Shown: in pieces, positions 8,948 through 18,188 of the stretch
Layout of the letters: every line of letters begins with the position of its first letter
How positions within the stretch are numbered: position 1 is the stretch's first letter
Assembly (NCBI GenBank): GCA_964536835.1
Contig: CAZIAZ010000004.1
Span: forward strand, 1 to 64,000
Direction: 5' to 3'
Length of the DNA: 64,000 nucleotides
DNA from: DAONFI01 sp035403485
Lineage (GTDB): Bacteria > Planctomycetota > Phycisphaerae > SM23-33
Translations under genes and position numbers: made by a program
The notes under the pieces: generated by a model
Told to the model about the DNA's origin: nothing
Seen by the model: the letters and a program-made list of their open reading frames with translations, nothing else
Database searches by the model: none

Positions 8948-9925
8948 TCACCAGCTTGTCGGGTCGCGGAAAAAGGCTCGCAGGCCCATCGCCGCGACGA
9001 CGCCGTCGGCGGCTGCGGTCGCAAGTTGCATTGCGGCAGACTGGCGGCAGTCGCCGGCTATCCAAATGCCAGGCACAGCCGTCTTCATGGTGGCAGGGTC
9101 AGCCGGCAGATAACCAAGCTCGTCCACATCGACGATATCACGCAACCAATCAGTATTCGGCACCATGCCGACAAATACGAATACGCCGTCAACCCTTATC
9201 TGTTCGACGGCTTTCGTGGCGACGTTTTGTATCTTGACATGGTCTATCGCCGTGCCGTCGGCGGTAGCAACTATCTCCAGCGGCACATACGGCAGTTTTA
9301 CGTCAATATTATATTCCGCAGCCTTTTCGTAAAGTTCCTCGACAAGGATTTTCTGAGCGCGAAATTCGGTACGTCGGTGTATGAGCGTGGTCTTGGATGT
9401 AAAATGGCTGGCCAGATATAACGTATCTTCCACGGAAGTATTGCCGCCGCCCACGCACAGGACTTCCTTCCCGCGATAAAATGCCCCGTCGCAGGTCGCA
9501 CAGTAACTGACTTTGCCCTGCTGGCGGAGTTCGGTTTCGCCAGGAATGCCCAACCGCCTGTAATCGCTGCCAGGCGCAAGAATTATTGCACGTGACCTGA
9601 ACGCGTTTTCACCCTTGTTGGTCTCCACGAGAAAAACGCCGTCAGCCTGTCTTTTTATGGACGTGACCGCCTGATTGGTTTTTATCCTGGCGCCGAACCG
9701 GAGCGTCTGACTTTTCATATGCTCCACGAGTTCAAATCCGCCGATTTTCTCATAACCAGGATAGTTCTCGATGTGCTCGGTGAGCATTATCTGGCCGCCC
9801 GGCAAGCCGTTCTTTTCCAGCAGCAGCGCGGAGTAGCGGTCACGTGCCGCATACAAGCCGGCGGCTAAGCCGGCCGGCCCTGCGCCGACAATTATCACAT
9901 CATGAAGAACCTCTACTTCGCTCAT
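8948..9925 (-). CDS. trxB: thioredoxin reductase (NADPH)
   Basis: This 325-aa flavoenzyme passes electrons from NADPH through FAD to thioredoxin. The FAD-binding motif IIVGAGPAGLAAGLYA is at the N terminus, the redox pair is in SYCATCDGAFYRG, the second nucleotide-binding motif is CVGGGNTSVEDTLYL, and the C-terminal FAD motif is GIWIAGDCR. Length is normal. Its ATG overlaps the stop of the upstream gene by 4 bp, so the two are co-translated. The arsenic locus at 53-59 kb and a small thioredoxin are possible clients. Confidence 0.95.
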   Translation of the reverse strand: MSEVEVLHDVIIVGAGPAGLAAGLYAARDRYSALLLEKNGLPGGQIMLTEHIENYPGYEKIGGFELVEHMKSQTLRFGARIKTNQAVTSIKRQADGVFLVETNKGENAFRSRAIILAPGSDYRRLGIPGETELRQQGKVSYCATCDGAFYRGKEVLCVGGGNTSVEDTLYLASHFTSKTTLIHRRTEFRAQKILVEELYEKAAEYNIDVKLPYVPLEIVATADGTAIDHVKIQNVATKAVEQIRVDGVFVFVGMVPNTDWLRDIVDVDELGYLPADPATMKTAVPGIWIAGDCRQSAAMQLATAAADGVVAAMGLRAFFRDPTSW

Positions 9926-11328
9926 TGATTACCTTCTTTCCATTTTTTTTGCGATGCGTTGCGGATTGCGTCAATCATGGCTGTGGCGTTCGGGAAATTC
10001 TGAAGTACCATTTCGCGGCTGGCGGAGGTCATGACCATGCCGGCCGGATTCTGGATTTTCAATATTTTCCCTTCCGGCGATACCCAGTACAGCGTAGGCA
10101 GTGCAGTCCGGTCGCTGGTTTCGACGATTTTTACAGCCTTTATCGGGCCGGTATCAGTCGACAACTCTTCAGGGCCGGCTACTGTCAACTCGCGCATGGC
10201 CAGATTATTGCGGGCTGAATCATATTCGGCAAAAATATACCCGCTGCCGCCGACACAGGCCAGGCGGGTGGCGATGACCGTACCGGCAGCCTTGGGCAGA
10301 TACATGTTCACCGCCAGCGTCGGCAGATCCATTACCTGCTTGTTCGGAGATTGGCCGCTTGCGTTCGTCTCGCAAAGGATGTGGTTGTCCTGCATAAGGC
10401 CATCCTCGGCGAAAAGTTTCGCTTCCGCACCATCGCCAGACTGCATCCACAATCGCCACTGCTCGGTTTTAAGGTCTTCGCTGGTGAACATCTGCTGGTA
10501 TACCAGTTTAACCGGTTGGCCAGGAATGCGTATCTCCGCATAAGAGCGAAGTTCATAGCCTCTGGTTTCAAGGAAAATCTGCGGCTTAGCCCCCATGCAC
10601 AGCCAACCTACGACGATATTGTCCCTGGATATCAAAAACCATTGCGCGGCGGTGCTGAACATGCCCAGCAGTTTCTCCTTGACCACCATATCGAGGATTT
10701 TTTCTGCGTTGATAGCCTTTTCCTGCTGGCGGACTGAGCCGGCTTTGTCGTCGGTAATTTTCAGCGTGTCCATGATAGCCTGCCAGACAGTCTGGGCACG
10801 TTTCTTGAACTTTTCGCGTGCCACTATCTTGAACGTCAGAAACATCCTCGGCGTAACGCGAATCCAGGCCTGCTTCATCCATCGCTGATTTTCAGCCGAT
10901 TTTTCCGCCGGCAGATTTGCGGCAACCTGGCCGGCACACTCCACGACGATAGCCTGCCGTGCGGCTATGGTCTGTTCCTGTTTCGAAAGAACCTTTACTT
11001 CGGGCTGATTCTGAACGTCGGACAATATCGACTCCGTAAAGCTGGATATTTTCAGTGCGGCGTATTCGGAGTCTTTGAGTTTTTCTCCAAGCGTGTTGCG
11101 GACTTCAGCCACCTGCCGGCTGACAGAAAAAGCCCATTCGGTATTGCCGGTTTTCGGATCGACCTTTATCCATTGCGCCAGAACCGACGCCTCGTCGACC
11201 CTGGTCTGGATTGACCCTACGGGCGGAATGAGGGAAAAACCGTTCACGTCGTCCGTGTAACGGACGTCCTGACACATTGCCGCCGTCCACGTCATCAATA
11301 TCGTCGAAAGTATCGTTAGCGTTCTCAT
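9922..11328 (-). CDS. secreted protein of unknown function, coupled to trxB
   Basis: The 468-aa product begins with a signal peptide (MRTLTILSTILMTWTAAMCQ). I do not recognise the family. The first ~200 residues, with a DDVNGFSLIPP segment and many Lys/Glu-rich stretches, resemble proteins that score fitted or modelled values, but no catalytic motif is evident. The rest is a mixed alpha/beta domain with few Cys. It overlaps trxB by 4 bp, so an envelope role linked to thiol redox is possible but unproven. It diverges from uvrC. Confidence 0.75.
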   Translation of the reverse strand: MRTLTILSTILMTWTAAMCQDVRYTDDVNGFSLIPPVGSIQTRVDEASVLAQWIKVDPKTGNTEWAFSVSRQVAEVRNTLGEKLKDSEYAALKISSFTESILSDVQNQPEVKVLSKQEQTIAARQAIVVECAGQVAANLPAEKSAENQRWMKQAWIRVTPRMFLTFKIVAREKFKKRAQTVWQAIMDTLKITDDKAGSVRQQEKAINAEKILDMVVKEKLLGMFSTAAQWFLISRDNIVVGWLCMGAKPQIFLETRGYELRSYAEIRIPGQPVKLVYQQMFTSEDLKTEQWRLWMQSGDGAEAKLFAEDGLMQDNHILCETNASGQSPNKQVMDLPTLAVNMYLPKAAGTVIATRLACVGGSGYIFAEYDSARNNLAMRELTVAGPEELSTDTGPIKAVKIVETSDRTALPTLYWVSPEGKILKIQNPAGMVMTSASREMVLQNFPNATAMIDAIRNASQKKWKEGNQ

Positions 11329-11385
11329 GTCTGTCCTCGTTATACGGCCAAAAACTCTCTGCTATTATATGTATTGGGCTTTGGG

Positions 11386-11415
11386 TTGTACAGCCCGACG
11401 GGTTATAGTTATAAT
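11386..11415 (+). promoter_or_regulatory. uvrC promoter, very short leader
   Basis: A -10 TATAAT (11410-11415) has a weak -35 TTGTAC (11386-11391) at 18-bp spacing. Only 11 nt separate the -10 from the ATG at 11427, so the mRNA leader would be about 5 nt, too short for a ribosome site. Confidence 0.5.
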
Positions 11416-11426
11416 ATTATTCCGGC

Positions 11427-12773
11427 ATGACTCCAGCAGACAGACAACACGTTCTCGACGCCATTCGCCGGAAAATATCGGAAGAGTTTCCAGCCGCGCC
11501 AGGCGTATATCTCTTCGAAGATACCGCCGGCGTAGTACTTTACGTCGGCAAAGCCAAAAACCTCAAAAATCGGGCCGGCAGTTACTTTCAGCCGTCGACG
11601 AATCTTCTGCAATCCAGAGGCCCTGAAATTTCACGCATGGTTACTGACCTGGTATGCGACGTGACCTTCATAGAATGCGACAGCGAGGTCGATGCCCTGC
11701 TGCGGGAAAACAGGCTGATAAAAGACATACAGCCGCGTTTCAACGAACGGCAGAAAGACGACAAAAGTTTTCCATACCTGCAAATACGCACGGCGGAGGA
11801 TTTTCCGAGGGTCTGCATAACCCGCAAGCCTGAGTCGCGCGGCGTAAAACTGTACGGCCCTTTCGTCCGCGGATACGACCTCAAACTGGCGTTGCCGATG
11901 CTGCAGCGCGTATTCAAATTCAGGACATGCACTCTGGACATTTCCGAATGCGACGAAAACCGCCGCAAATATCGGCCGTGCATACTATACAACATCCGGC
12001 AGTGCACGGCGCCGTGTGCAGGCCGTGTCGGCAGGGATGACTATCGCCGCCAGATTGACCATCTGCGGAAATTCATGGAGTCGAAAGGCACGCAACTTCG
12101 CAGGGAACTGTCAGAAAAGATGCAGCAAGCCGCCGCAGAAAAAAACTACGAAAAAGCCGCCGAGTATCGCGACGAACTGAAATCCCTCCAAAGTCTCCAG
12201 GCCCGCGGCCTCGCCGATGAGAACGTTCAGCCGGAGGTTTTTTATGTCAATCCGGCTGACGGCCTTCAGAAACTGGCTGAAATTCTGAAGCTGTCCGACG
12301 CCCCTCGCACAATAGAGGGCATAGACATCGCTCATCTCCAGGGCAAAGAAAGCTGCGGCTCGCTGGTTTGTTTCATCGACGGCAAACCGTTCAAGAGCGG
12401 TTACAGGCGGTATAAAATCAAAACTGTCGACGGCAATGACGATTTTGCGAGCATAAGGGAGATTGTTTCCCGTCGCTACAGGCTGGCCGGCCATGGCGAG
12501 CAGCTTTTCCCGGACGTGATACTAATCGACGGCGGCAAAGGTCAGCTTCAGGCTGCACATCAGGCGTTTATGCGGCTGGAACTTCAGCCGCCCATGCTAA
12601 TATCGCTGGCTAAACGTGAAGAGGAGATTTTCATTTCATGTGCGGATGAACCCGTGCGGCTGGCTCGCAATAATCCGGCATTACGGCTGCTGCAATCCGT
12701 CCGCGACGAAGCCCACCGTTTCGCACAACATTACCACCACATCCTCCGCCGCAAAGCCACATTCGACGAGTAA
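11427..12773 (+). CDS. uvrC: excinuclease ABC subunit C, short form
   Basis: UvrC makes both incisions in nucleotide excision repair. The GIY-YIG nuclease (GVYLF and VLYVGKA, about residues 25-95) makes the 3' cut. A UVR/UvrB-binding coiled coil lies near 205-240. The RNase H-like nuclease (EGIDIAHLQG, VILIDGGKGQ and RDEAHRFA, about 295-440) makes the 5' cut, and its Asp and His residues are present. The protein ends at 448 aa, right after the RNase H-like domain; the tandem helix-hairpin-helix DNA-binding domain of ~600-aa UvrC proteins is missing, with no sign of it downstream in any frame. Confidence 0.93.
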   Translation: MTPADRQHVLDAIRRKISEEFPAAPGVYLFEDTAGVVLYVGKAKNLKNRAGSYFQPSTNLLQSRGPEISRMVTDLVCDVTFIECDSEVDALLRENRLIKDIQPRFNERQKDDKSFPYLQIRTAEDFPRVCITRKPESRGVKLYGPFVRGYDLKLALPMLQRVFKFRTCTLDISECDENRRKYRPCILYNIRQCTAPCAGRVGRDDYRRQIDHLRKFMESKGTQLRRELSEKMQQAAAEKNYEKAAEYRDELKSLQSLQARGLADENVQPEVFYVNPADGLQKLAEILKLSDAPRTIEGIDIAHLQGKESCGSLVCFIDGKPFKSGYRRYKIKTVDGNDDFASIREIVSRRYRLAGHGEQLFPDVILIDGGKGQLQAAHQAFMRLELQPPMLISLAKREEEIFISCADEPVRLARNNPALRLLQSVRDEAHRFAQHYHHILRRKATFDE

Positions 12774-12857
12774 ACACTCCTCATCTTTTCCGGTTCGTCT
12801 ACAATCAGCCGACATATACCAAACTGCAAAATCCCATACACAAACGCACGCAGTAAT

Positions 12858-13418
12858 TTATCTGTTTGATTTTACCGAATCGCATATCGACGGCCCGCCG
12901 CTCATCCGCAGCAGCCAGCGGTAACGCGCACGCAACATCGAATATACAAAAACGGCCCATATGATTATGGCTATCGCAAAAAAGACGGGAAACGATATCT
13001 GGTTGAAAATTTCGAGGGCTTTGAGATTTTCCGGCCATCTAAAGCCGTACGGCGCAAAAACCGCCGTCGCCACCACCACTCCGCCGACCGCGGCAAAGAA
13101 ACACTGCGTCATCGCGCACAACCATGCCCACGAGATGCTTATCTTCTGACGAATGGCGATATAGACCAGTACCAGTCCGCCAATCATCAACGCCAAACCG
13201 GCCAGGTCGATTACGAAACCCGTATCCACAAAAAATATTTCAACGCCTTTTGAAAACTTCGGCAGTATCAGGCCGTGATTGGCATGATCCTGATAAAGTT
13301 TGAGCATCAGCGAACGGCTTACGCCAGCCACCAGCGCCCAAGCCAGAAACGACAGCCCCACGAACGCCGTCGCCAACCCCGCGTCCAGCCTTGATGTGCG
13401 TTTTATTCTTCCAAGCAT
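12858..13418 (-). CDS. four-helix membrane protein of unknown function
   Basis: The ATG at 13418 is chosen because AAAGGAG lies 8 nt upstream; the longer frame to 13448 has no ribosome site. The 186-aa product has four predicted membrane segments (roughly residues 14-34, 66-86, 95-115 and 140-160) and a short basic C terminus. I recognise no family. It stands alone between the convergent uvrC and the divergent nuclease gene. Confidence 0.7.
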   Translation of the reverse strand: MLGRIKRTSRLDAGLATAFVGLSFLAWALVAGVSRSLMLKLYQDHANHGLILPKFSKGVEIFFVDTGFVIDLAGLALMIGGLVLVYIAIRQKISISWAWLCAMTQCFFAAVGGVVVATAVFAPYGFRWPENLKALEIFNQISFPVFFAIAIIIWAVFVYSMLRARYRWLLRMSGGPSICDSVKSNR

Positions 13419-13580
13419 TTTTCGCACTCCTTTCGCGATGATAGCCAATCAGAACTAAAATTAACTTTACCATTGTATCGGTAATTGCAACAGTTTGCAA
13501 TTATGCTATCAGGTCATTTTTCGACAAACCGGCTGGCCGGCGGAACAAATGATTTGCCCCACGAAGGTTATGTTATTAGA

Positions 13581-14585
13581 ATGAAACGCATGACTAACGA
13601 ACGAAGAACATACGTTTGCGATTTGAAGGCCGGCATGAACGTCGACCAGGTTTTCGTGGTGCGGCAAAAAGAATTGCGAACTACGAAAGCCGGCGGTTAT
13701 TTCATATCAGCCACACTCGGCGACAGTTCCGGCAATATTATCGCGCGCATGTGGCAGGCGTCAGAGACGGTGTTTAACGGCATTCCGACGGACGGGTTTC
13801 TGCACGTCAAGGGCAGGGTGGAAGATTATCGCGGCATGCCGCAGATGATAATCGAGGCCTGCCGGCCCGTTTCAGCCGACAAGGTGGACGTGTCGGAATT
13901 CATTCCCACCTCGCCGTACGATGTGGATGAGATGTGGGGCGAAATAACGGAAATCCTTCGCGAGATAAAAAATACGCCGCTCAAACTGCTGGTAAAGAAA
14001 ATCCTCGAAGACAAAAAACTAGTCACAGCCATCAAGCGCGCGCCGGCGGCTGTCCAGATGCATCACCCCTACGCCGGCGGCCTCGTAGAACATACGCGAA
14101 ACGTCATGCGCAACGCCGTAGTTTTACTGCCATTCTATCCGCAGCTCAGCGTCGACCTCGTGCTGGCTGGTACGTTTTTACACGACCTGGGAAAATCCGC
14201 CGAACTCTCCAGCGGGATAAACATTTTCTACACCGACCGCGGCCAGCTCATCGGCCATCTGACGATAGCCGTCGTATGGATACAGGAAAAAGCGAAGCTG
14301 GTCGAAGAGGAAACGTCTCAAAAATTTCCGCACGAGACGATTACGCTGTTGCAGCATATCGTTCTGTCGCACCACGGCGAATATGAATACGGCAGTCCGA
14401 AACTGCCCGCGATACCTGAAGCCTTTTTCATTCACTTCCTGGACAATCTCGACGCAAAAATGTGGATGACTGAAAACGCAATAGAGTCCGACCCTGACAA
14501 TGAAAGCCGCTGGACGACTTACCTCAAACAGCTCGACACTAAAATTTTCAAGCCGCACAAGGAACTCCCCGAAATGGAGTCGTAA
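13581..14585 (+). CDS. YhaM-like 3'-5' exoribonuclease (OB fold plus HD domain)
   Basis: An N-terminal OB-fold nucleic-acid-binding domain (about residues 5-95) is followed by an HD metal-dependent phosphohydrolase domain (about 150-310). HD motifs visible are HHPYAGGLVEHTRNVM, TFLHDLGK and LSHHGEYEYGS. This is the architecture of YhaM/CBF1, a 3'-5' exonuclease acting on RNA and single-stranded DNA; length (334 aa) also matches. The start is uncertain: ATG 13581 is preceded by GAAGG at a long 13-nt spacing, and in-frame codons extend to 13485. The MtfA-like gene follows after 19 bp. Confidence 0.85.
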   Translation: MKRMTNERRTYVCDLKAGMNVDQVFVVRQKELRTTKAGGYFISATLGDSSGNIIARMWQASETVFNGIPTDGFLHVKGRVEDYRGMPQMIIEACRPVSADKVDVSEFIPTSPYDVDEMWGEITEILREIKNTPLKLLVKKILEDKKLVTAIKRAPAAVQMHHPYAGGLVEHTRNVMRNAVVLLPFYPQLSVDLVLAGTFLHDLGKSAELSSGINIFYTDRGQLIGHLTIAVVWIQEKAKLVEEETSQKFPHETITLLQHIVLSHHGEYEYGSPKLPAIPEAFFIHFLDNLDAKMWMTENAIESDPDNESRWTTYLKQLDTKIFKPHKELPEMES

Positions 14586-14604
14586 AAAACGGAGCATGAA
14601 ATTC

Positions 14605-15417
14605 ATGTCGCTGACAGACTGGCTTAGCCCGAAACGACGGCGTCGCAAAAAAATCCTGGCCAAGCCGTTCCCGCAGGAATGGCTTGCTATAATAGAAAAA
14701 AATGTGCCTTATTACCGTCATCTCGACCCAGACGAGCAGGATGAACTCCAACGTCATGTACAGATATTCGTCGCCGAGCGTCATTTCATCGGCTGCGGCG
14801 GGCTGGACATAAACGACGAAATCCGCGTGACCATCGCGGCTCAGGCATGTGTGCTGCTGTTGCATCGCGACAGGGAGTATCGCAGTTCGCTGAAAACCAT
14901 CTTCGTTTATCCGCACCATTACATTGCCCGCGGCTTACAGCAAACTGGCGATGGACTGTTCCTTGAAGGGCCGTCGATACGTCTGGGCGAGAGCTGGCAT
15001 CGCGGGCCGGTGGTGTTAAGCTGGGATGACGTCCTCAAGAACGCCGCCGACGTGCACGACGGCCATAATGTCGTATTTCACGAGTTCGCGCATCAGCTCG
15101 ATGACGAAAACGGGTCGGCTGACGGCGCACCGCCGTTGCCCAAACGCTCAATGTATCTGGCATGGGCCCGCGTGCTCGGCCATGATTACGAGCAGCTTGT
15201 AGAAAATGTAAAACATCACCATAAGACGTTTATCGATGCATATGGCGCGACGAACCCGGCTGAGTTTTTCGCAGTAGCCAGCGAAACTTTTTTTGAAAAA
15301 CCCATCCAGCTCAGGCACAAGAATCCGGATTTGTACGAGCAGTTGAAAATCTGTTACAATCAGGACCCCGCCGGGCGGGAGATGCGGCACAAGAATCACC
15401 ATGAAAACAATAATTGA
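14605..15417 (+). CDS. mtfA: MtfA-family zinc metallopeptidase
   Basis: The product (270 aa from ATG 14605, with GGAG 10 nt upstream) matches MtfA, the M90 peptidase of about 265 aa. The zinc site is FHEFAHQLDDENGSADG, giving HExxH, with a downstream Glu in EFFAVASETFFE. In enterobacteria MtfA binds the glucose regulator Mlc; no Mlc is visible here, so only the peptidase activity should be assumed. The gene overlaps the next one by 17 bp. Confidence 0.88.
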   Translation: MSLTDWLSPKRRRRKKILAKPFPQEWLAIIEKNVPYYRHLDPDEQDELQRHVQIFVAERHFIGCGGLDINDEIRVTIAAQACVLLLHRDREYRSSLKTIFVYPHHYIARGLQQTGDGLFLEGPSIRLGESWHRGPVVLSWDDVLKNAADVHDGHNVVFHEFAHQLDDENGSADGAPPLPKRSMYLAWARVLGHDYEQLVENVKHHHKTFIDAYGATNPAEFFAVASETFFEKPIQLRHKNPDLYEQLKICYNQDPAGREMRHKNHHENNN

Positions 15418-16318
15418 ATTTCTGTTGTGCGGCGTAATCGTTTGCATAGCGACGAATCTTCTTCATGGAGTGTTTCATCGGCATGAGACAGCCCGTGAAT
15501 CAGACGTCGGCAGCGTTTTATATGCACAGATTGCGACGCCCGTGTTCAACACGCCGGACGTGCGTGCCGTTTTCGGCGGGAAGGACGGCAATACGCTGAA
15601 GGTCGACAATCAGGGGCTCATCCGCGCGGTGGAGACAGTACTGCTGCCAGGCCAATCGCTGCGCGTGCGCGGCGAGACGACAATCAACGGCATCAAGATG
15701 TACCGCGTGACGTCTGCCGCCTATCCGTATCCGGCAAAGGACGGCCTTTATGTTGACGCGCGTTTCGTCGGCCGACAAAAACCGTATTGCGACCTGTCCA
15801 TGCCGGCTAATGACAAGATAATTTCGAACATGCTTTCGATGGTCGGCAGCGAATACATCTGGGGCGGCAACTATCACGACGGCATAATGCAGATGCTGCA
15901 ATTCTATCCGCCACAAAACCCGCTCGACGGCGTACAGTCGTCCAGATGGACGCTCGCAGGCGTAGACTGTTCCGGCCTGCTCTATGAAGCAACCAACGGC
16001 AATACTCCACGCAACACGTCCAGCCTCATAACCTTCGGCCGGCCGGTCGGGATAGCCGGTCTTTCTGCCAAAGACATCGCAGCCAGACTTAAGCCTCTCG
16101 ACCTGATAGTGTGGAAAGGCCATGTCCTCATAGCCATAGATAGCGGTAATATTATCGAAAGTACCATGGCCCCAGGCCCTGGCGGCGAAACAGGCGTTCG
16201 CGTAACCGACGCCGTCACACGATTATCACAAATAATGCACACACGCACGCCAGCCGACAGTTTCTCCCACGCCGGACAATTTGTCATCAGACGATGGTAC
16301 GGAGTGGATGACAAGTAA
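15401..16318 (+). CDS. NlpC/P60 family cysteine peptidase, membrane-anchored or secreted
   Basis: A hydrophobic N terminus (residues 3-22) is followed by an SH3-like region (about 45-130) and an NlpC/P60 domain (about 140-300). The nucleophile is in GVDCSGLLYEA and the catalytic His in WKGHVLIAID. Such enzymes cut the D-Glu to diamino acid bond in peptidoglycan stem peptides. It overlaps mtfA by 17 bp and probably shares its transcript. Confidence 0.85.
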   Translation: MKTIIEFLLCGVIVCIATNLLHGVFHRHETARESDVGSVLYAQIATPVFNTPDVRAVFGGKDGNTLKVDNQGLIRAVETVLLPGQSLRVRGETTINGIKMYRVTSAAYPYPAKDGLYVDARFVGRQKPYCDLSMPANDKIISNMLSMVGSEYIWGGNYHDGIMQMLQFYPPQNPLDGVQSSRWTLAGVDCSGLLYEATNGNTPRNTSSLITFGRPVGIAGLSAKDIAARLKPLDLIVWKGHVLIAIDSGNIIESTMAPGPGGETGVRVTDAVTRLSQIMHTRTPADSFSHAGQFVIRRWYGVDDK

Positions 16319-16411
16319 AATACTCCCGAAAAAGAAAGTTTTGTCTGATATAAAAATACGGTATTTGCCCTATAAACATCAAAAAAAGGGCTGTTTTTGG
16401 AAAAATTCTGA

Positions 16412-16439
16412 TTGACAGACCTGTTATTCGGTTTATCAT
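16412..16439 (+). promoter_or_regulatory. sigma-70 type promoter for the PEP-CTERM gene
   Basis: TTGACA (16412-16417) and TATCAT (16434-16439) are separated by 16 bp. The start site would lie near 16446, giving a leader of about 260 nt before the ATG at 16709. Confidence 0.65.
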
Positions 16440-16708
16440 TATGAATGTTTGAGAGCGCCGGAGGTAGCCTCCGACAAATCGTCCAATAGAGCTTGGCGAT
16501 AAGATACGCCGCTACAATTCGGAATTGAGGGATTATTTACTTACTTATTTGACGTTTTGCATAAGAAGTAAAGTTGTCTTTATGCCAAAGGGTAAACATT
16601 TAGGGTGAACGGAATCCGGCGAATTGTGTGGATAACGTGGCTGTGGGAAATTGAGGTCGGCTGTTGGTTTTGAACCGACGAGATATTCAATGACAAAGGA
16701 GAATTCTT
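16440..16708 (+). other. long structured 5' leader of the PEP-CTERM gene
   Basis: No gene is present here. The leader contains a perfect hairpin CGGAGG (16459-16464), TAG, CCTCCG (16468-16473). A weaker stem GTCGG...CCGAC lies just before the ribosome site AAAGGAG (16695-16701). It could be a regulatory RNA, but it matches no riboswitch class I can name. Confidence 0.4.
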
Positions 16709-18025
16709 ATGAAACGCATGCTATGGCTTTTTATTATGTTGCTTGGGATAAGCACAGTGCTTATGGCTGATACGTTGTCACCCAGTGCAGGGACTTTAAA
16801 TGCTACAGGATATTCAAGCAGTCTGTCAACTTATACCAATGCGCTTTCGGTAAATTTCAATATGGCCAGCGCCGGCAATGCGCTGGTCTTCAGCACATTT
16901 TCATGCAAGACAACAGGTAATTCAACAACCGGCACATGGCAATTATCGGGTTCAAGCGGTTCTTCTCAGGCAGTCCAGAGATATCTTTCCGGCAGTAACG
17001 ACGCGGGAATCGCATCGACTGTTCACATATTCACCGGTTTATCAGCCGGCACAAATACCATAAATCTTCAGCAAAAAAGTGTCACAGGAAAAACCTTGAC
17101 GACCTATGACGCCAACATGGTTATTGTGCCGCTTGTCACATCCGGCGGCAGTGCACTTAATTACGGCCTCGGCCAATTAACCAGTGCAACGTCGACCAGC
17201 AGCACATCATATGTTGCTACCAATCTGACCACCAGCGTAACTGTTGACCGCGACGGCGGCGGCATTTTCTTTGCATCATCGTTCAACAGTCTTTCCGGCG
17301 GAACGGCTGTCACAGGCACATGGAAGATGCAATACAAGGACAGCAGTTCCGGTACATGGGTTGACGTCGGCAACGTCACCGAGCGTTATATGTCAGGATC
17401 GAATGATACCGGCGCCGTAACTTTGTATGCCATGGCTGAAGGCGTCGACTCAGGTACGTATGACGTAAGAATCGTGTTCAAATCAAATAACGGCAATACA
17501 CTCAGTACAAATAACGGCACGCTGGCAGCCGTCGCATTAAGCTACGACGATGAAAACGGCAGTGGCCTGTTTCCGACATTTGCCGTTACAAGCAACGGTG
17601 GGACGCATACAGAGACTGGCTTTTTGACGATTCCCGGAGCAAGCGATACTATCGAAGTAGGCGATTCAGGCAGTGTCGTGGCGGCAATGAGTGTAACAGG
17701 ACGGCCGCAAAATACCGGCTCAGGTACTGGTTTGTTTGATTTGCAGCTGGCATTAGATGGTTCGCCAATTTCAGATACGCAGGAAAATGAAAGATTTCTT
17801 TCCGCCATTTCAGACTATGGAGCTGCCGGCGCGGCCGGGTTATTCACCGGTTTGTCAGAAGATGTATATACGGTAAATGGCCGGTATAACGATAACGGCA
17901 ACAATCTTATAGCTTCGAACGTATCACTGGTTGGTTTTTCGACATCGTCTGTTCCCGAGCCGGCTACGATACTGCTGCTGAGTATTGGAGGAATTATAAC
18001 GGTGGCATCAAGAAAACGATGGTAA
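16709..18025 (+). CDS. PEP-CTERM sorted surface/exported protein with three repeats
   Basis: The 438-aa protein has an N-terminal signal peptide (MKRMLWLFIMLLGISTVLMA) and a C-terminal PEP-CTERM signal: VPEPATILLLSIGG, a hydrophobic helix, then RKRW. Exosortase recognises this signal and processes the protein at the inner membrane; no exosortase is in this window. Between the signals are three beta-rich repeats of about 125 residues. Equivalent lines are QRYLSGSNDAG, ERYMSGSNDTG and ERFLSAISDYG, each followed by a GLSAGT-like turn. Ser/Thr/Gly/Asn content is high and Cys is nearly absent, as expected for an exported, possibly glycosylated protein. AAAGGAG precedes the ATG. Confidence 0.88.
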   Translation: MKRMLWLFIMLLGISTVLMADTLSPSAGTLNATGYSSSLSTYTNALSVNFNMASAGNALVFSTFSCKTTGNSTTGTWQLSGSSGSSQAVQRYLSGSNDAGIASTVHIFTGLSAGTNTINLQQKSVTGKTLTTYDANMVIVPLVTSGGSALNYGLGQLTSATSTSSTSYVATNLTTSVTVDRDGGGIFFASSFNSLSGGTAVTGTWKMQYKDSSSGTWVDVGNVTERYMSGSNDTGAVTLYAMAEGVDSGTYDVRIVFKSNNGNTLSTNNGTLAAVALSYDDENGSGLFPTFAVTSNGGTHTETGFLTIPGASDTIEVGDSGSVVAAMSVTGRPQNTGSGTGLFDLQLALDGSPISDTQENERFLSAISDYGAAGAAGLFTGLSEDVYTVNGRYNDNGNNLIASNVSLVGFSTSSVPEPATILLLSIGGIITVASRKRW

Positions 18026-18036
18026 TTTAAACAAGA

Positions 18037-18140
18037 AGTCCAATAGGTGTCATTCTTAAAATAACGCAAAAAATCCAAACCCTTTGTATTCAATACCGGC
18101 TTAGATTCTTTACTTCATTCGGAATGACACCTATTGGGCT
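18037..18140. repeat. 19-bp inverted repeat pair between convergent genes
   Basis: AGTCCAATAGGTGTCATTC (18037-18055) pairs with GAATGACACCTATTGGGCT (18122-18140), with a single G-T position. The loop is 66 nt, and TTTT follows on the plus side. It may act as a terminator for the PEP-CTERM gene, or be another short transposed element; the loop is larger than in ordinary terminators. Confidence 0.6.
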
Positions 18141-18188
18141 TTTCAATCATAAAACACTTCTAAGAATCATATGGAATAGTTCTAAAAA

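Noticed and set aside
16440..16708. cyclic di-GMP (GEMM) riboswitch in the PEP-CTERM leader
   Set aside because: Some short matches such as GGTAAAC and GGGTGAACGG are present, but the conserved tetraloop/receptor layout and spacing are missing.
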